NCBI GenBank assembly: GCA_902629495.1
Contig: CACORA010000003.1
Location: 1 to 64,000 of the forward strand
Length of the DNA stretch: 64,000 bases
Direction: 5' to 3'
Source: Planctomycetaceae bacterium
GTDB taxonomy: Bacteria > Planctomycetota > Planctomycetia > Pirellulales > UBA1268
Shown: positions 45,535 through 54,233 of the stretch, one piece after another
How the letters are laid out: each line of letters starts with the position of its first letter
How positions within the stretch are numbered: the first letter of the stretch is position 1
Notes under the pieces: model-generated
What the model saw: only the letters and a program-made list of their open reading frames with translations
What the model was told of the DNA's origin: nothing
Databases searched by the model: none
Position numbers and translations under genes: made by a program

Positions 45535-46677
45535 TCAATCGAGCCAGTCAGTCGCTTTGATTCGCTCTGGAGCATAGACCTCCGTTACGTAACTGATATC
45601 TTTAGAGATTAGCGACTCGACCTCCAGCTTAAATCCATTGGAAAGCATGGTGTGAATCTCTTTCTGCCAAGCTTTCTTATTTGCAAACCAAGGGTAGGCT
45701 GCTATTTGTTTAGCTCGTTTTATGTCAGAGTCACTGAGTGCGATTTGGACACTCGGGGTGAGTTTACAGCGGTCAAAATCACGTGAGCGTAATCCGAGGA
45801 AACGTGCGCCTGGAATAGCCATACGTTTGGACTCATAAGCAAGATTTATGGAGCCTTGTTTCAGCACCGAATAGATATAATATCCCCAAGGGTCATTGTC
45901 GAGAAGGCAATACACTGGAAGCTTGAGTTCATGGTGGAGCCTGTAGAGCATTCTTCGAACACCGCGGGGAGGTTGACCTCCACCATGTGTGAGCAGGCAG
46001 TTATGTTTTTTCCAAAATTTATCCTCATTGAATCGTCGCCAAACGGTATCTTTTTCAACATGGAGGATAAACTTTGCACGGCATGATTTGAACTTGATTA
46101 CATCTGCTTCAACAATCGAAGGAATCGAGTATCCTCCAGAACCCATTCTGGAACAGTCAATTTCATCACCAGAATCTAGAAGTGTTATTGGACCAACCAT
46201 GCCGCCACGATTACTTGCATAGACATGCAATTCTTCACGAAGGCTCTCAAGAGTCACTTCAAGGTCTTCAATAATTGGATCACACTCATCTTGTGTTCCA
46301 AATGTTTCCTCACGAGTGCCTTCAATGGTGTGCTTCAGTAAGTAGTAGAGGCCTCGGATGCTTGTAGTTTTTTGTTGTTCAATGAGTGATTTACATCCGG
46401 TCGCTACAAGAAGTGTTTGCATGTAACTTTTCGCCTGAGATAAATTGAAAAGTTGTCGGCGATTCTTCTGAGTGCCCATTTCAATAATCTTTCGGGATTT
46501 ATTGAAACGAACGTTTGAGAGGCTTCGTGTTGGAATGTCGAGATAAGGATCCCGTTTCCTTTCAGCGGCTTTTGCTACGCCATTTGCTAATTCAACGATG
46601 AGTTTGCGTGTCTTGATATCAACGGCTGGGAGGCGAGGTTTTGTGGGCTTTGAATTATGCTTCGAGGAAGAAGCCAT
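45535..46677 (-). CDS. Topoisomerase VI subunit A / Spo11-type protein, no B partner in window
   Basis: The start is placed at the ATG at 46677, eight bases after GAAGGA; a start at 46692 would add five residues. The 380-residue protein carries the catalytic-tyrosine motif TSIRGLYYLLKHT (Tyr at about 111-112). A Toprim domain follows: HVEKDTVWRRF (acidic Glu, about 208), then LLTHGGGQPPRGVRRML and VYCLLDNDPWGYYIYSVLKQG, where DND supplies the metal-binding Asp pair (about 260-262). These match Top6A/Spo11, which cut both DNA strands through the tyrosine. Top6B (GHKL ATPase) normally pairs with it; neither neighbour (tRNA-His, DegT aminotransferase) is one. It could work with a partner encoded elsewhere or alone. 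Confidence 0.88.
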   Translation of the reverse strand: MASSSKHNSKPTKPRLPAVDIKTRKLIVELANGVAKAAERKRDPYLDIPTRSLSNVRFNKSRKIIEMGTQKNRRQLFNLSQAKSYMQTLLVATGCKSLIEQQKTTSIRGLYYLLKHTIEGTREETFGTQDECDPIIEDLEVTLESLREELHVYASNRGGMVGPITLLDSGDEIDCSRMGSGGYSIPSIVEADVIKFKSCRAKFILHVEKDTVWRRFNEDKFWKKHNCLLTHGGGQPPRGVRRMLYRLHHELKLPVYCLLDNDPWGYYIYSVLKQGSINLAYESKRMAIPGARFLGLRSRDFDRCKLTPSVQIALSDSDIKRAKQIAAYPWFANKKAWQKEIHTMLSNGFKLEVESLISKDISYVTEVYAPERIKATDWLD

Positions 46678-46948
46678 AGAATTGTCCTTCATGCATGAAA
46701 GAAAAACCTTCGTATCAAAAACGGCATACTACCTTGGTGCTTCCCGATTGCCACCCGTACGTAGAAGTACAGCTAGAATATACGTATTCAAATGGTCAGG
46801 TGGTTCAATAAGATGGTGAGCGGCTCATGGCCTGCTTCGTATCCACGAGGGGCTATTTTTCGAGCAAAACCGTTACTCGAATGGAGGAAGGAATGGGTTC
46901 TTCTGTGGCCTAAAGGTATTGCTCACAACCCCAAACAAATGAATGCGA

Positions 46949-48238
46949 TCAACAGCGCACCTCATCTGCCCGTCCAACGGCACCCTTTCGTCTAAGGACA
47001 TGAGGAGTATCGACAAGAGCTGATTCGGAGGTGGGTGATGAATCATTGTTTTTTCGTGACGATGGTGCCTTAAAGAATTCTGCAATTCTTCCCACGACTG
47101 TTTCTTGTTCGTCAGGAGTAAGTTCTGGGAAAATAGGGAGTGCGATTGTTTCATCAGCAGCACGTTCTGTTTCGGGAAGATCACCCTTTTTCCACCCAAG
47201 GTATGAAAAACATTGTTGCAGATGTGCAGGGACAGGATAATAAATTTCGGTCCCAATGTGATGTTGAGACAGGTATGATCTTAATTCATCTCGTTGCCCG
47301 TTGGTTACTCGAACCACAAATTGATTCCAGACATGCCTGCCTTTGGGCTCGTCATTCGGAACCACAATGTGCTTGTCTAGTTGATATGACGAAAATAATT
47401 CCATGTAGCGACCTGCGTTGATTTGACGCGAGGAAGTCCAATGGTCTAAATGAGGGAGCTTAACGCGTAGGACAGCTGCTTGAATCGAATCGAGTCGACT
47501 ATTGATGCCCACAAGATCGTGGTAATAACGTGGCTCCATGCCATGAACTCTTAGGAGTTTGAGCCGTTTTGCGATGTCATCTCGTGTTGTGGTAAGGAAC
47601 CCCCCATCTCCTGCACCACCCAAATTCTTTGTTGGATAAAAGCTGAAACAGCCAATATCTCCAAGGCCTCCTGAGCAGGTGCCGTGCCATGTCGATAAAA
47701 TCGACTGCGCTGCATCTTCGACAATGGGGATGTTGCCTGCTTCAGCAATTGGTAATAGAGCGTCCATGTTAGCCGTTCTTCCAAAGAGGTGAACTGGAAT
47801 CATGGCTTTTGTTCGTGAGCTGACTTTCTTCTCTACATCAGATGGGTCGATGTTGTATGTGAGCGGATCAATGTCTGCGAAGATTGGTACCGCACCCAAG
47901 CGAGTGACTGCACTGGCTGTGGCGAAGAACGTATAACTTGGGATAATCACTTCATCACCAGGCTTGATGTCGAGTGACATGAGTGCAAGAAGCAAGGCGT
48001 CACTGCCAGAAGCACAGCCAATTACATGAGGTACATGCAGTAAACGCCCAAGTTCAACTTCGAGTTCTGAAACGTCCGGCCCTAACACAAACCGTCCTGA
48101 GTCACATACTTTTTCAATAGCACTCTGAATGTCTCTTCGTAGTGGGGTATATTGCCGATCGAGGGCCAACAGCGGCACTGAGTCAAGCAATTCCTTTGGG
48201 GAAGTGTTTTGTTTTTCAGAATCAGAGGAAAGAGTCAT
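46949..48238 (-). CDS. DegT/DnrJ/EryC1/StrS aminotransferase
   Basis: The 429 residues show the sugar-aminotransferase fold: IGCASGSDALLLALMSLDIKPGDEVIIP (in parts), IPSYTFFATASAVTRLGAVPIFADID, IPIVEDAAQSILSTW and the PLP-lysine motif CFSFYPTKNLGGAGDGGF. NSRLDSIQAAVLRVKL and HIGTEIYYPVPAHLQ follow, also typical. Members put an amino group on NDP-ketosugars for polysaccharide or lipid sugars. The C-terminal 40 residues are poorly conserved and charged. No other NDP-sugar gene is near. Confidence 0.92.
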   Translation of the reverse strand: MTLSSDSEKQNTSPKELLDSVPLLALDRQYTPLRRDIQSAIEKVCDSGRFVLGPDVSELEVELGRLLHVPHVIGCASGSDALLLALMSLDIKPGDEVIIPSYTFFATASAVTRLGAVPIFADIDPLTYNIDPSDVEKKVSSRTKAMIPVHLFGRTANMDALLPIAEAGNIPIVEDAAQSILSTWHGTCSGGLGDIGCFSFYPTKNLGGAGDGGFLTTTRDDIAKRLKLLRVHGMEPRYYHDLVGINSRLDSIQAAVLRVKLPHLDHWTSSRQINAGRYMELFSSYQLDKHIVVPNDEPKGRHVWNQFVVRVTNGQRDELRSYLSQHHIGTEIYYPVPAHLQQCFSYLGWKKGDLPETERAADETIALPIFPELTPDEQETVVGRIAEFFKAPSSRKNNDSSPTSESALVDTPHVLRRKGAVGRADEVRC

Positions 48239-48592
48239 CGAGGGAGAGGCTCCAGAGCTACTTTTTTGTTAGAATAGTATTCTGTTGAAATCAGAGGACT
48301 ACCGTAAGATTTCTCATCGTCATAATGGGTGGATTTGCTATAGTCATTCACTTCCATACGTGAGATCATGTTAAGAGATGGTTCAGGATTCTTGACATGT
48401 GAATTATGGGAGATAGGGATCTTTTGGTAGGGGCGTCAAGATCATGAAAACAATAAATGTTAATTTGGAAAGTTCTTCTGAGTTGGATATAAGTCGGTTA
48501 TAGTAAAAAGAATTCTTCTTTCAGGTGTTTGGGGCGATTTGTCATCGAGGGCATGGCAGCCCTAGATTCCTTGAATTACCAAGATTCGCTGT
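48239..48592. other. 354-base divergent intergenic region
   Basis: It lies between the DegT aminotransferase gene (minus) and tex (plus). A TTGACA at 48392-48397 and a TATAGT at 48499-48504 could each be part of a promoter for tex, but neither has a good partner at 17 bases. Nothing else was recognised. Confidence 0.35.
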
Positions 48593-51073
48593 ATGGGATC
48601 ATCAGTACTCATTGACCTCGGACAGATAGCCCAGCAGATCGAACTTCCTGTTGCTTCGGTCGAGGCAGCAGTTCGTCTGTTGGATGAGGGGAATACTGTC
48701 CCCTTTATTACCCGTTATCGCCGAGATCAGACAGGAGGCCTGGATGAAGTTGCCATTCGTAGAATTTCCGAGTGCGTCACAAAAGTAAGGCAACTTGCTG
48801 AGCGCAGACAGACAATTCTGCGAACAATTCAGGGGCAGGGTAAGCTCACATCCGACCTCGAGCAGCGTATTCAGGACACACAGAATTCAAAGCAACTTGA
48901 GGATCTCTACCTTCCCTATAAGCCAAGAAAACTTTCCTTGGCAGAAATTGCTCGCCAGCGGCGTCTTGAGCCTTTGGCAAAGGAAATTTTGTCTGCTGAA
49001 GTAGCTGTTTCAGAGCTTGATAAGAGAGCAGCAGATTTTATTGATGAAGACCTTGAGGTGTCTGCAGTCGCTGATGTACTCCTTGGAGTAGGGCATATTA
49101 TTGCTCATGATTTTAGTGAGCAGGCTTCACTCAGACAGCAACTGCGTAGGATTTTAGGTAGGTCAGGTCGTTTGCGGAGCCAAAGGGTTCAGCCCGAAGG
49201 TAAGTCCGTTTCAAAAGACGCGAAGCACTATCGCGACTATTTTGAGTTTTCTGAGTACGTAGATCGTTTACCGCCTCATCGAGTATTGGCGATTAATCGT
49301 GGTGAGCGTGCACGATTGCTTAAGGTAAAGGTGGAAGGAGCAGAGGATGATATGCAGGTTGCTGCAGAAAAAATCCTTATTCCTGAGGGCCATCCGCATA
49401 AGGAATTCCTGCAAGGCTGTGTTCGTGATTCTCTTCAGCGGCTTGTCCTTCCGAGTCTAGAGCGTGAAATGCGTCGAGAGATTACCGAAGCATGTGAAGC
49501 TCATGCTGTTGCTGTTTTTGCTCGCAATCTTCGGAATTTACTGTTGCAACCACCTGTACCAAATCGACGAGTGCTTGCAATCGACCCAGGCTTCAAGAGT
49601 GGTTGCAAAGTGGTGGTAATTGATGAGTATGGAAGCCCTGTTGAACATGCTGTGCTGCATATCATCGGACAAGATCAGAAAAAAAAATCTGCAGCCGAAA
49701 AAATCACAGAGATGGTGAAAAATCATCAATGTAACGTTATTGCCATTGGTAATGGTACGGCTGGTCGTGAGGTGGAGTCACTCGTAGCTGAGTTAGTTAC
49801 AGGACCACTTCAGCCTCTCGATGTTGCGTATGTCATAGTCAATGAAGCAGGAGCGAGTGTTTATTCAACAAGTTCATATGCCCGTGACGAATTGCCCGGC
49901 TATGAGGCAGCTATTCGAGGATCCATCTCCATTGGAAGGCGATTGCAAGACCCTCTCTCAGAGTTGGTAAAGATTGAGCCAGCAAATATAGGCGTTGGAC
50001 TTTATCAGCATGACGTGAAAGCCCGTCACCTGCATACTTCTCTAGACAATGTGATTGAAAGCTGTGTGAATTACGTTGGTGTGGATGTAAATACTGCCAG
50101 TCCAGCATTATTGCGGTACGTGTCGGGGCTTAATCAGGCCACAGCGAGGAATCTTCACGAATGGCGAACGAGTAACGGTCCGTTTCGTACCCGAAAACAA
50201 TTGTTGGATGTTCCCGGTTTCGGAGAGAGTGCATTTGTTCAGTCAGCTGGCTTTTTGAAAATTTCTGATGGAGAAGATCCCTTTGACTCGACCTGGATTC
50301 ACCCAGAAAGTTATGACATTGCCCAGCAGGCCTTGAGTCGACTGGGAGGTGAAGCAAGTGATCTGCGGACAAGAGAGGGTGCAGAAAAGCTTTTGCAGAA
50401 AAGCAAAGATTTTGATCTTGATTCTCTGGCGGAAGAACTTGGCGTTGGACGACTTTTGCTTTCTGACATCATTGAACAACTTCTACGGCCGGGACGTGAT
50501 CCAAGGGAAGATCTTCCCCAGCCATTTTTCAAAAAAGGAGTTTTGAAACTTGAAGACTTAGAAGTGGGGATGGAGTTACAAGGTTCGGTGTTGAATGTGG
50601 TTGACTTTGGTGCCTTTATCGATATCGGGTTGCATGACAGTGGTATGGTGCATATTAGTCAACTTTCGCAACGATATGTTCGTGACCCTCACGATATTGT
50701 GTGTGTTGGTGAGGTTGTCAAGGTGTGGGTATTGGAAATTGACAAGACTCGACGACGGGTTGCGCTAACGATGATCAAGCCCGGATCAGAGCCCAAAAGA
50801 AGTGAGCAAGTACAACGAACACCTCGAGGAGTAGAAAAAGCTCCAGAGAGCAATACACAAGAAAAGAAATCTCAAAGACAAAAAAGACCGAGGCGCAAGC
50901 GAGGGAGTCGGAAGCAGACCCAAGACCGTAAATCTCGGACGTATTCAGCGACCCCGAAAAAAACAGCAGCACCAATTACGCAGGAAATGCGTGAGGGAAA
51001 AGAACCACTAAGAACCTTTGGTGATCTCAAGCAATTTTTGGATGGTCGTGATTCCGAGGGAGAAGAACGTTAG
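48593..51073 (+). CDS. tex: Tex-family RNA-binding transcription accessory protein
   Basis: The 826 residues have the Tex layout: an N-terminal helical region with VRLLDEGNTVPFITRYRRDQTGGLDE, YqgF-like RNase-fold VLAIDPGFKSGCKVVVID and IAIGNGTAGRE, helix-hairpin-helix elements with LLDVPGFGESAFVQSAGFLKI, and an S1 domain with MELQGSVLNVVDFGAFIDIGLHDSGMVHIS (in parts) near residue 660. A basic tail of about 95 residues (RQKRPRRKRGSRK) is an addition to the usual family length. Members bind nucleic acids and affect transcription and gene regulation. It ends seven bases from the convergent infA stop. Confidence 0.93.
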   Translation: MGSSVLIDLGQIAQQIELPVASVEAAVRLLDEGNTVPFITRYRRDQTGGLDEVAIRRISECVTKVRQLAERRQTILRTIQGQGKLTSDLEQRIQDTQNSKQLEDLYLPYKPRKLSLAEIARQRRLEPLAKEILSAEVAVSELDKRAADFIDEDLEVSAVADVLLGVGHIIAHDFSEQASLRQQLRRILGRSGRLRSQRVQPEGKSVSKDAKHYRDYFEFSEYVDRLPPHRVLAINRGERARLLKVKVEGAEDDMQVAAEKILIPEGHPHKEFLQGCVRDSLQRLVLPSLEREMRREITEACEAHAVAVFARNLRNLLLQPPVPNRRVLAIDPGFKSGCKVVVIDEYGSPVEHAVLHIIGQDQKKKSAAEKITEMVKNHQCNVIAIGNGTAGREVESLVAELVTGPLQPLDVAYVIVNEAGASVYSTSSYARDELPGYEAAIRGSISIGRRLQDPLSELVKIEPANIGVGLYQHDVKARHLHTSLDNVIESCVNYVGVDVNTASPALLRYVSGLNQATARNLHEWRTSNGPFRTRKQLLDVPGFGESAFVQSAGFLKISDGEDPFDSTWIHPESYDIAQQALSRLGGEASDLRTREGAEKLLQKSKDFDLDSLAEELGVGRLLLSDIIEQLLRPGRDPREDLPQPFFKKGVLKLEDLEVGMELQGSVLNVVDFGAFIDIGLHDSGMVHISQLSQRYVRDPHDIVCVGEVVKVWVLEIDKTRRRVALTMIKPGSEPKRSEQVQRTPRGVEKAPESNTQEKKSQRQKRPRRKRGSRKQTQDRKSRTYSATPKKTAAPITQEMREGKEPLRTFGDLKQFLDGRDSEGEER

Positions 51074-51079
51074 TCAGAA

Positions 51080-51301
51080 CTAACGTTCTCGAAATGTAAT
51101 TCTTCCCTTCGTAAGATCATAAGGAGAAAGTTCAACCTTCACCTTATCTCCAGGAACAATACGAATAAAATTCTTTCGCATCTTTCCAGCGACATGAGCA
51201 TTGACGATGTGTCCGCCCGTTACCTGCACACGAAATCTTGTGTTTGCGAGAGCCTGGGTGACCACGCCATCAACTTCCAATGCTTGTTCTTTCTCCGCCA
51301 T
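51080..51301 (-). CDS. infA: Translation initiation factor IF-1
   Basis: The start at 51301 ([18 protein letters not shown]) fits the family, giving 73 residues. It is a single S1-like domain: [30 protein letters not shown] (in parts), with [31 protein letters not shown]. This is canonical IF-1, which occupies the A site during initiation. In most bacteria it stands near secY/rpmJ; here it lies after prfB and tail to tail with tex. Confidence 0.95.
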   Translation of the reverse strand: MAEKEQALEVDGVVTQALANTRFRVQVTGGHIVNAHVAGKMRKNFIRIVPGDKVKVELSPYDLTKGRITFRER

Positions 51302-51387
51302 TTGCATCCTTATTTGTGAAGAAGAATAAGTGAAAAACCTAATCTGAGACTACTTTCGCGTCTAGTCGAGTTGCCTATACGGGGTGG

Positions 51388-52516
51388 TCAGTCACTATCT
51401 CGTTGGCTTACAGGGGCAGTATCTGCTGCTCCCCAACGTAGATAAGCATCCAGAAAACCGTCAAGATTGCCATCTAGAACACTTTGGAAATTCCCGACAT
51501 GAAAACCCGTTCGTTGGTCTTTTACTCTCTGGTCAGGGTGGAGAAAATAGTTTCGTATCTGTGACCCGAACCCGGTTTTAGGTTGCTGTTGGTAGCGAGC
51601 AAGTTGCTCGGCTTCACGTTTCTCGTCTTCGATTCGAGCCAGACGGGAACGAAGCATCTTGATGGCAGAGGCACGGTTTTTATGTTGGCTGCGTTCACTT
51701 TGGCATTGAACGACAATGCCACTTGGTAAGTGCGTCAGGCGAATAGCGCTCGATGTTTTGTTGACGTGTTGTCCTCCAGCGCCACTCGCTCGGAAAACAT
51801 CCTCTCGGATATCCTCGTCATTAATTTCAATCTCAGAATCATCGTCAGCAATTTCTGGTGATACATCAATTGCAGCAAAACTTGTTTGTCGTTTGCCTTC
51901 AGAGTTGAATGGACTAATTCGTACAAGACGATGAATGCCTGTTTCTCCTCTGAGATATCCATAGGCCCATGGTCCACGGATGGCTATTGTTGCACTCTGA
52001 ATCCCAGCGACATCATCATCTTGGCGGTCGATAAGAGAAACGTCGTATTCTCGCTTCGTTGCCCAAGCTGAGTACATGCGGAGAAGCATTTCGGCCCAGT
52101 CATTGGCATCAGTGCCTCCATCTCTTGCGTGAATCGAGAGAAGAGCATTGCACGAGTCATGATTTCCAGCAAGAAGAGAAGTCAGTTCAAGAGAGTCAAC
52201 AAGGCGTTCGAGATGGAGCGCCTCCGATGCAAGTTCTTCTTCTAATGAACCATCTTCACGGGCTAATTCTTCAAGTGCCTCCAGATCATTTGAAACCGCA
52301 ATGGCCTCTTCCAAGGGCTTCAGGATGGAGTTGATTGTCTTTAGCTTGGCAACGATTTTCTGTGCGTTCTCATTATCGTTCCAAAAACCATCTTCACCCA
52401 TCTCGTCCTCGATGAGAGCGGCAGATTGTTTTTTGCCACCCCAGTCAAAGAGAGTCTCGTAGTTGAAGGAGTCGTGATCGAATTGCTTCCGCACGGTGAA
52501 AAAGTGTTGTGTCCAT
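51388..52516 (-). CDS. prfB: Peptide chain release factor 2, with programmed +1 frameshift
   Basis: The main frame (52446 down to 51388, 352 residues) is RF2: NDWAEMLLRMYSAW, the stop-codon-recognition SPF in HRLVRISPFNSEGKRQTSF, and the catalytic loop SGAGGQHVNKTSSAIR. Read in its own frame it lacks a family-like N-terminus. An ATG at 52516 opens 23 codons in the preceding frame (MDTTLFHRAEAIRSRLL, then QLRDSL) that end at CTT-TGA-C. A +1 slip on CTT continues as DWGGKKQ, which matches the RF2 N-terminus of other bacteria exactly in register. The joined product is 375 residues. Low RF2 thus increases its own synthesis. The E. coli AGGGGG booster is not seen. The dprA gene lies just upstream on the same strand. 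Confidence 0.9.
52444..52450 (-). promoter_or_regulatory. prfB: RF2 programmed frameshift site CTTTGAC
   Basis: On the minus strand the heptamer CTT-TGA-C ends the 23-codon leader frame: CTT is the slip codon, TGA the in-frame stop read by RF2, and GAC the first codon after the +1 shift. This is the conserved autoregulatory site found in most bacterial prfB genes. Confidence 0.88.
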
Positions 52517-52586
52517 GCGTAAGAGTTTACGAATAAATAGCTGTGAGAGAAGGGCGTAAGATACAAAACGTCCGTACTAACGGTGT

Positions 52587-53708
52587 TTATGTTTTAGCAA
52601 CATACCCACCAGGAAAACGACTCAGGAGTTTGCGCATTTCGAGCACACTTATAGTTGCAAGAATTTGGGAAGGGGGAAGATGTGTCATGCTAACAAGCAG
52701 GTCGATGGAAACCGGACTGGAATCCCCATATTCTTCCAAAGAATCAATCACTTTTTGTTCAATTGGTCCAAGATTGAATTCCGCTGGATGTCGCACATTC
52801 CTTCCATTTGAATCGGTAAAGGTTTTAGTTAAAGGCCCAAGTTCATCAATGACATCATGAACACTTTCAACCAGTTTTGCACCATCTCGGATGAGTGCAT
52901 GACAACCTCGAGAAACAGGACAGTCAATGGGACCAGGGACTGCGAATACCTCACGGCCTTGTTCGCTGGCTAGCCGGGCTGTGATAAGAGCACCCGAACG
53001 TGGTGATGATTGGGCCACAATTGTGCCAAGACAAAGCCCTGAGATAATTCTGTTACGTTGCGGAAAAGTATGCTTTGAAGGCGGTGATTGAGGAGGAAAC
53101 TCACTGAGTATTGCGCCGCATAACATCACATCATTGGCAAGGCTCGTATGTTCGGGTGGATATATCGAGAGGATACCATTGCCTAAAACGGCGATCGTGT
53201 GCCCTCCGGCCCGAATGGCACCACGGTGCGCAGCTGCGTCGATGCCTCGAGCCAGTCCACTTACGACTGTGTACCCTATTTGAACGAGGTCACTGGCGAG
53301 TTTTTCAGCCATACGAAGTCCGTATGCTGTTGCATGTCTTGAACCCACAATTGCCAGACACGGCCTGTGTTCCAGAGACCCTCTCGTGAACAGAATCCCT
53401 GGAGGATCTTCAATTTGTGAAAGGAGATTTGGATATTCAGGATCTCCTTCAACCAGAATCGTGATGCCTTTATTTTCACATAGTCTGATTGTCTTTTCTG
53501 CAGCGATAACCGATTGCTTGGAAGCAACCGACATGGCAAGTTTTTTGCCAATTCCTCTTACCGCTCTGAGTTCGTCAGGGGATGCTGTAAAGATAGCCTC
53601 AGGAGAGTCAAACCGTTCAAGGAGTATCTTTCGAGTCCGAGGACCAATCCCATGCGAACAAGCCAATCGGATGTGGGAGAAACGTTTCGGATCCGAATTA
53701 GTGTACAT
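52587..53708 (-). CDS. dprA: DNA-processing protein DprA
   Basis: The 373 residues begin with a helix-hairpin-helix part (GIGPRTRKILLERFDSPEAI, DELRAVRGIGKKLAMSV). The Rossmann-like DprA domain follows: LAIVGSRHATAYGLRMAEKL, YTVVSGLARGIDAAAHRGAI, AVLGNGILSIYPPEH, FPQRNRIISGLCLGTIVAQS, GALITARLASEQGREVFAVPGPI and GCHALIRDGAKLVES. A C-terminal winged-helix DprA domain completes it. It loads RecA on incoming single-stranded DNA in transformation. It precedes prfB by 70 bases on the same strand. Confidence 0.94.
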   Translation of the reverse strand: MYTNSDPKRFSHIRLACSHGIGPRTRKILLERFDSPEAIFTASPDELRAVRGIGKKLAMSVASKQSVIAAEKTIRLCENKGITILVEGDPEYPNLLSQIEDPPGILFTRGSLEHRPCLAIVGSRHATAYGLRMAEKLASDLVQIGYTVVSGLARGIDAAAHRGAIRAGGHTIAVLGNGILSIYPPEHTSLANDVMLCGAILSEFPPQSPPSKHTFPQRNRIISGLCLGTIVAQSSPRSGALITARLASEQGREVFAVPGPIDCPVSRGCHALIRDGAKLVESVHDVIDELGPLTKTFTDSNGRNVRHPAEFNLGPIEQKVIDSLEEYGDSSPVSIDLLVSMTHLPPSQILATISVLEMRKLLSRFPGGYVAKT

Positions 53709-53740
53709 ATGTACATTTATATCGTTTTCCTATACTTCGG

Positions 53741-54136
53741 TCAACTTGCTCCTGCCTTAAGTTCGGCCAACTTATGTGCAGTGCCTACAAGGCGGTCCCA
53801 GTGCTCGTCAACATATTCAGGCGGCCCACCAACTTGAGCAACGACCTGAGCTACCTCTTCAGTGGGCACCATCTCAATTGCATCCCAAGGACAAACCTTG
53901 AGTTCATAAGGATTTGATTTTTTACCTGGAATATGGACGCAAACTTCACATCCAACGCATCGTTCAAGGTCAATCTCACACCAACTTTGAAGGTTGTGGT
54001 ATTGATCGTATTGTTGGATTTTTACAATGCAGTCGACGGGGCATACCTCAAGACATGATTCACATCCCGTGCAGTTGTCTGCGTTAATTACTGCGAGTTC
54101 TTTAGGAAGTTTTTTGCGGGGTCGAGCTTTTGCCAT
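53741..54136 (-). CDS. 4Fe-4S ferredoxin-like protein with two clusters
   Basis: The 131 residues carry two cysteine motifs. NCTGCESCLEVCPVDC (about 21-36) is a standard C-x2-C-x2-C-x3-C set. In the second, CVGCEVC is followed by an insertion of about 13 residues before VCPWD, so its fourth cysteine is spaced as in some two-cluster ferredoxins of the respiratory type. The last 45 residues are helical and acidic-basic mixed (EEVAQVVAQVGGPPEYVDEHW). It is probably an electron carrier for a membrane or biosynthetic enzyme; the partner is unknown. It lies between lysA and dprA, all on the minus strand. Confidence 0.82.
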   Translation of the reverse strand: MAKARPRKKLPKELAVINADNCTGCESCLEVCPVDCIVKIQQYDQYHNLQSWCEIDLERCVGCEVCVHIPGKKSNPYELKVCPWDAIEMVPTEEVAQVVAQVGGPPEYVDEHWDRLVGTAHKLAELKAGAS

Positions 54137-54233
54137 AGTAGTCTTTTCGGCCTGTTTCGAAGGAAATCTGAAACAATACTCATAATCTTAGCCGACTATC
54201 ATGAGTCTGCAAAATATCTTTTATTTTCGCTAA

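Noticed and set aside
48392..48504. TTGACA and TATAGT hexamers upstream of tex
   Set aside because: They are not paired at 16-18 bases; each alone is expected by chance in 350 bases.
52447..52566. N-terminal extension of RF2 from ATG 52566 in the main frame
   Set aside because: Residues do not match RF2 N-termini, while the other frame from 52516 with the CTTTGAC shift does.
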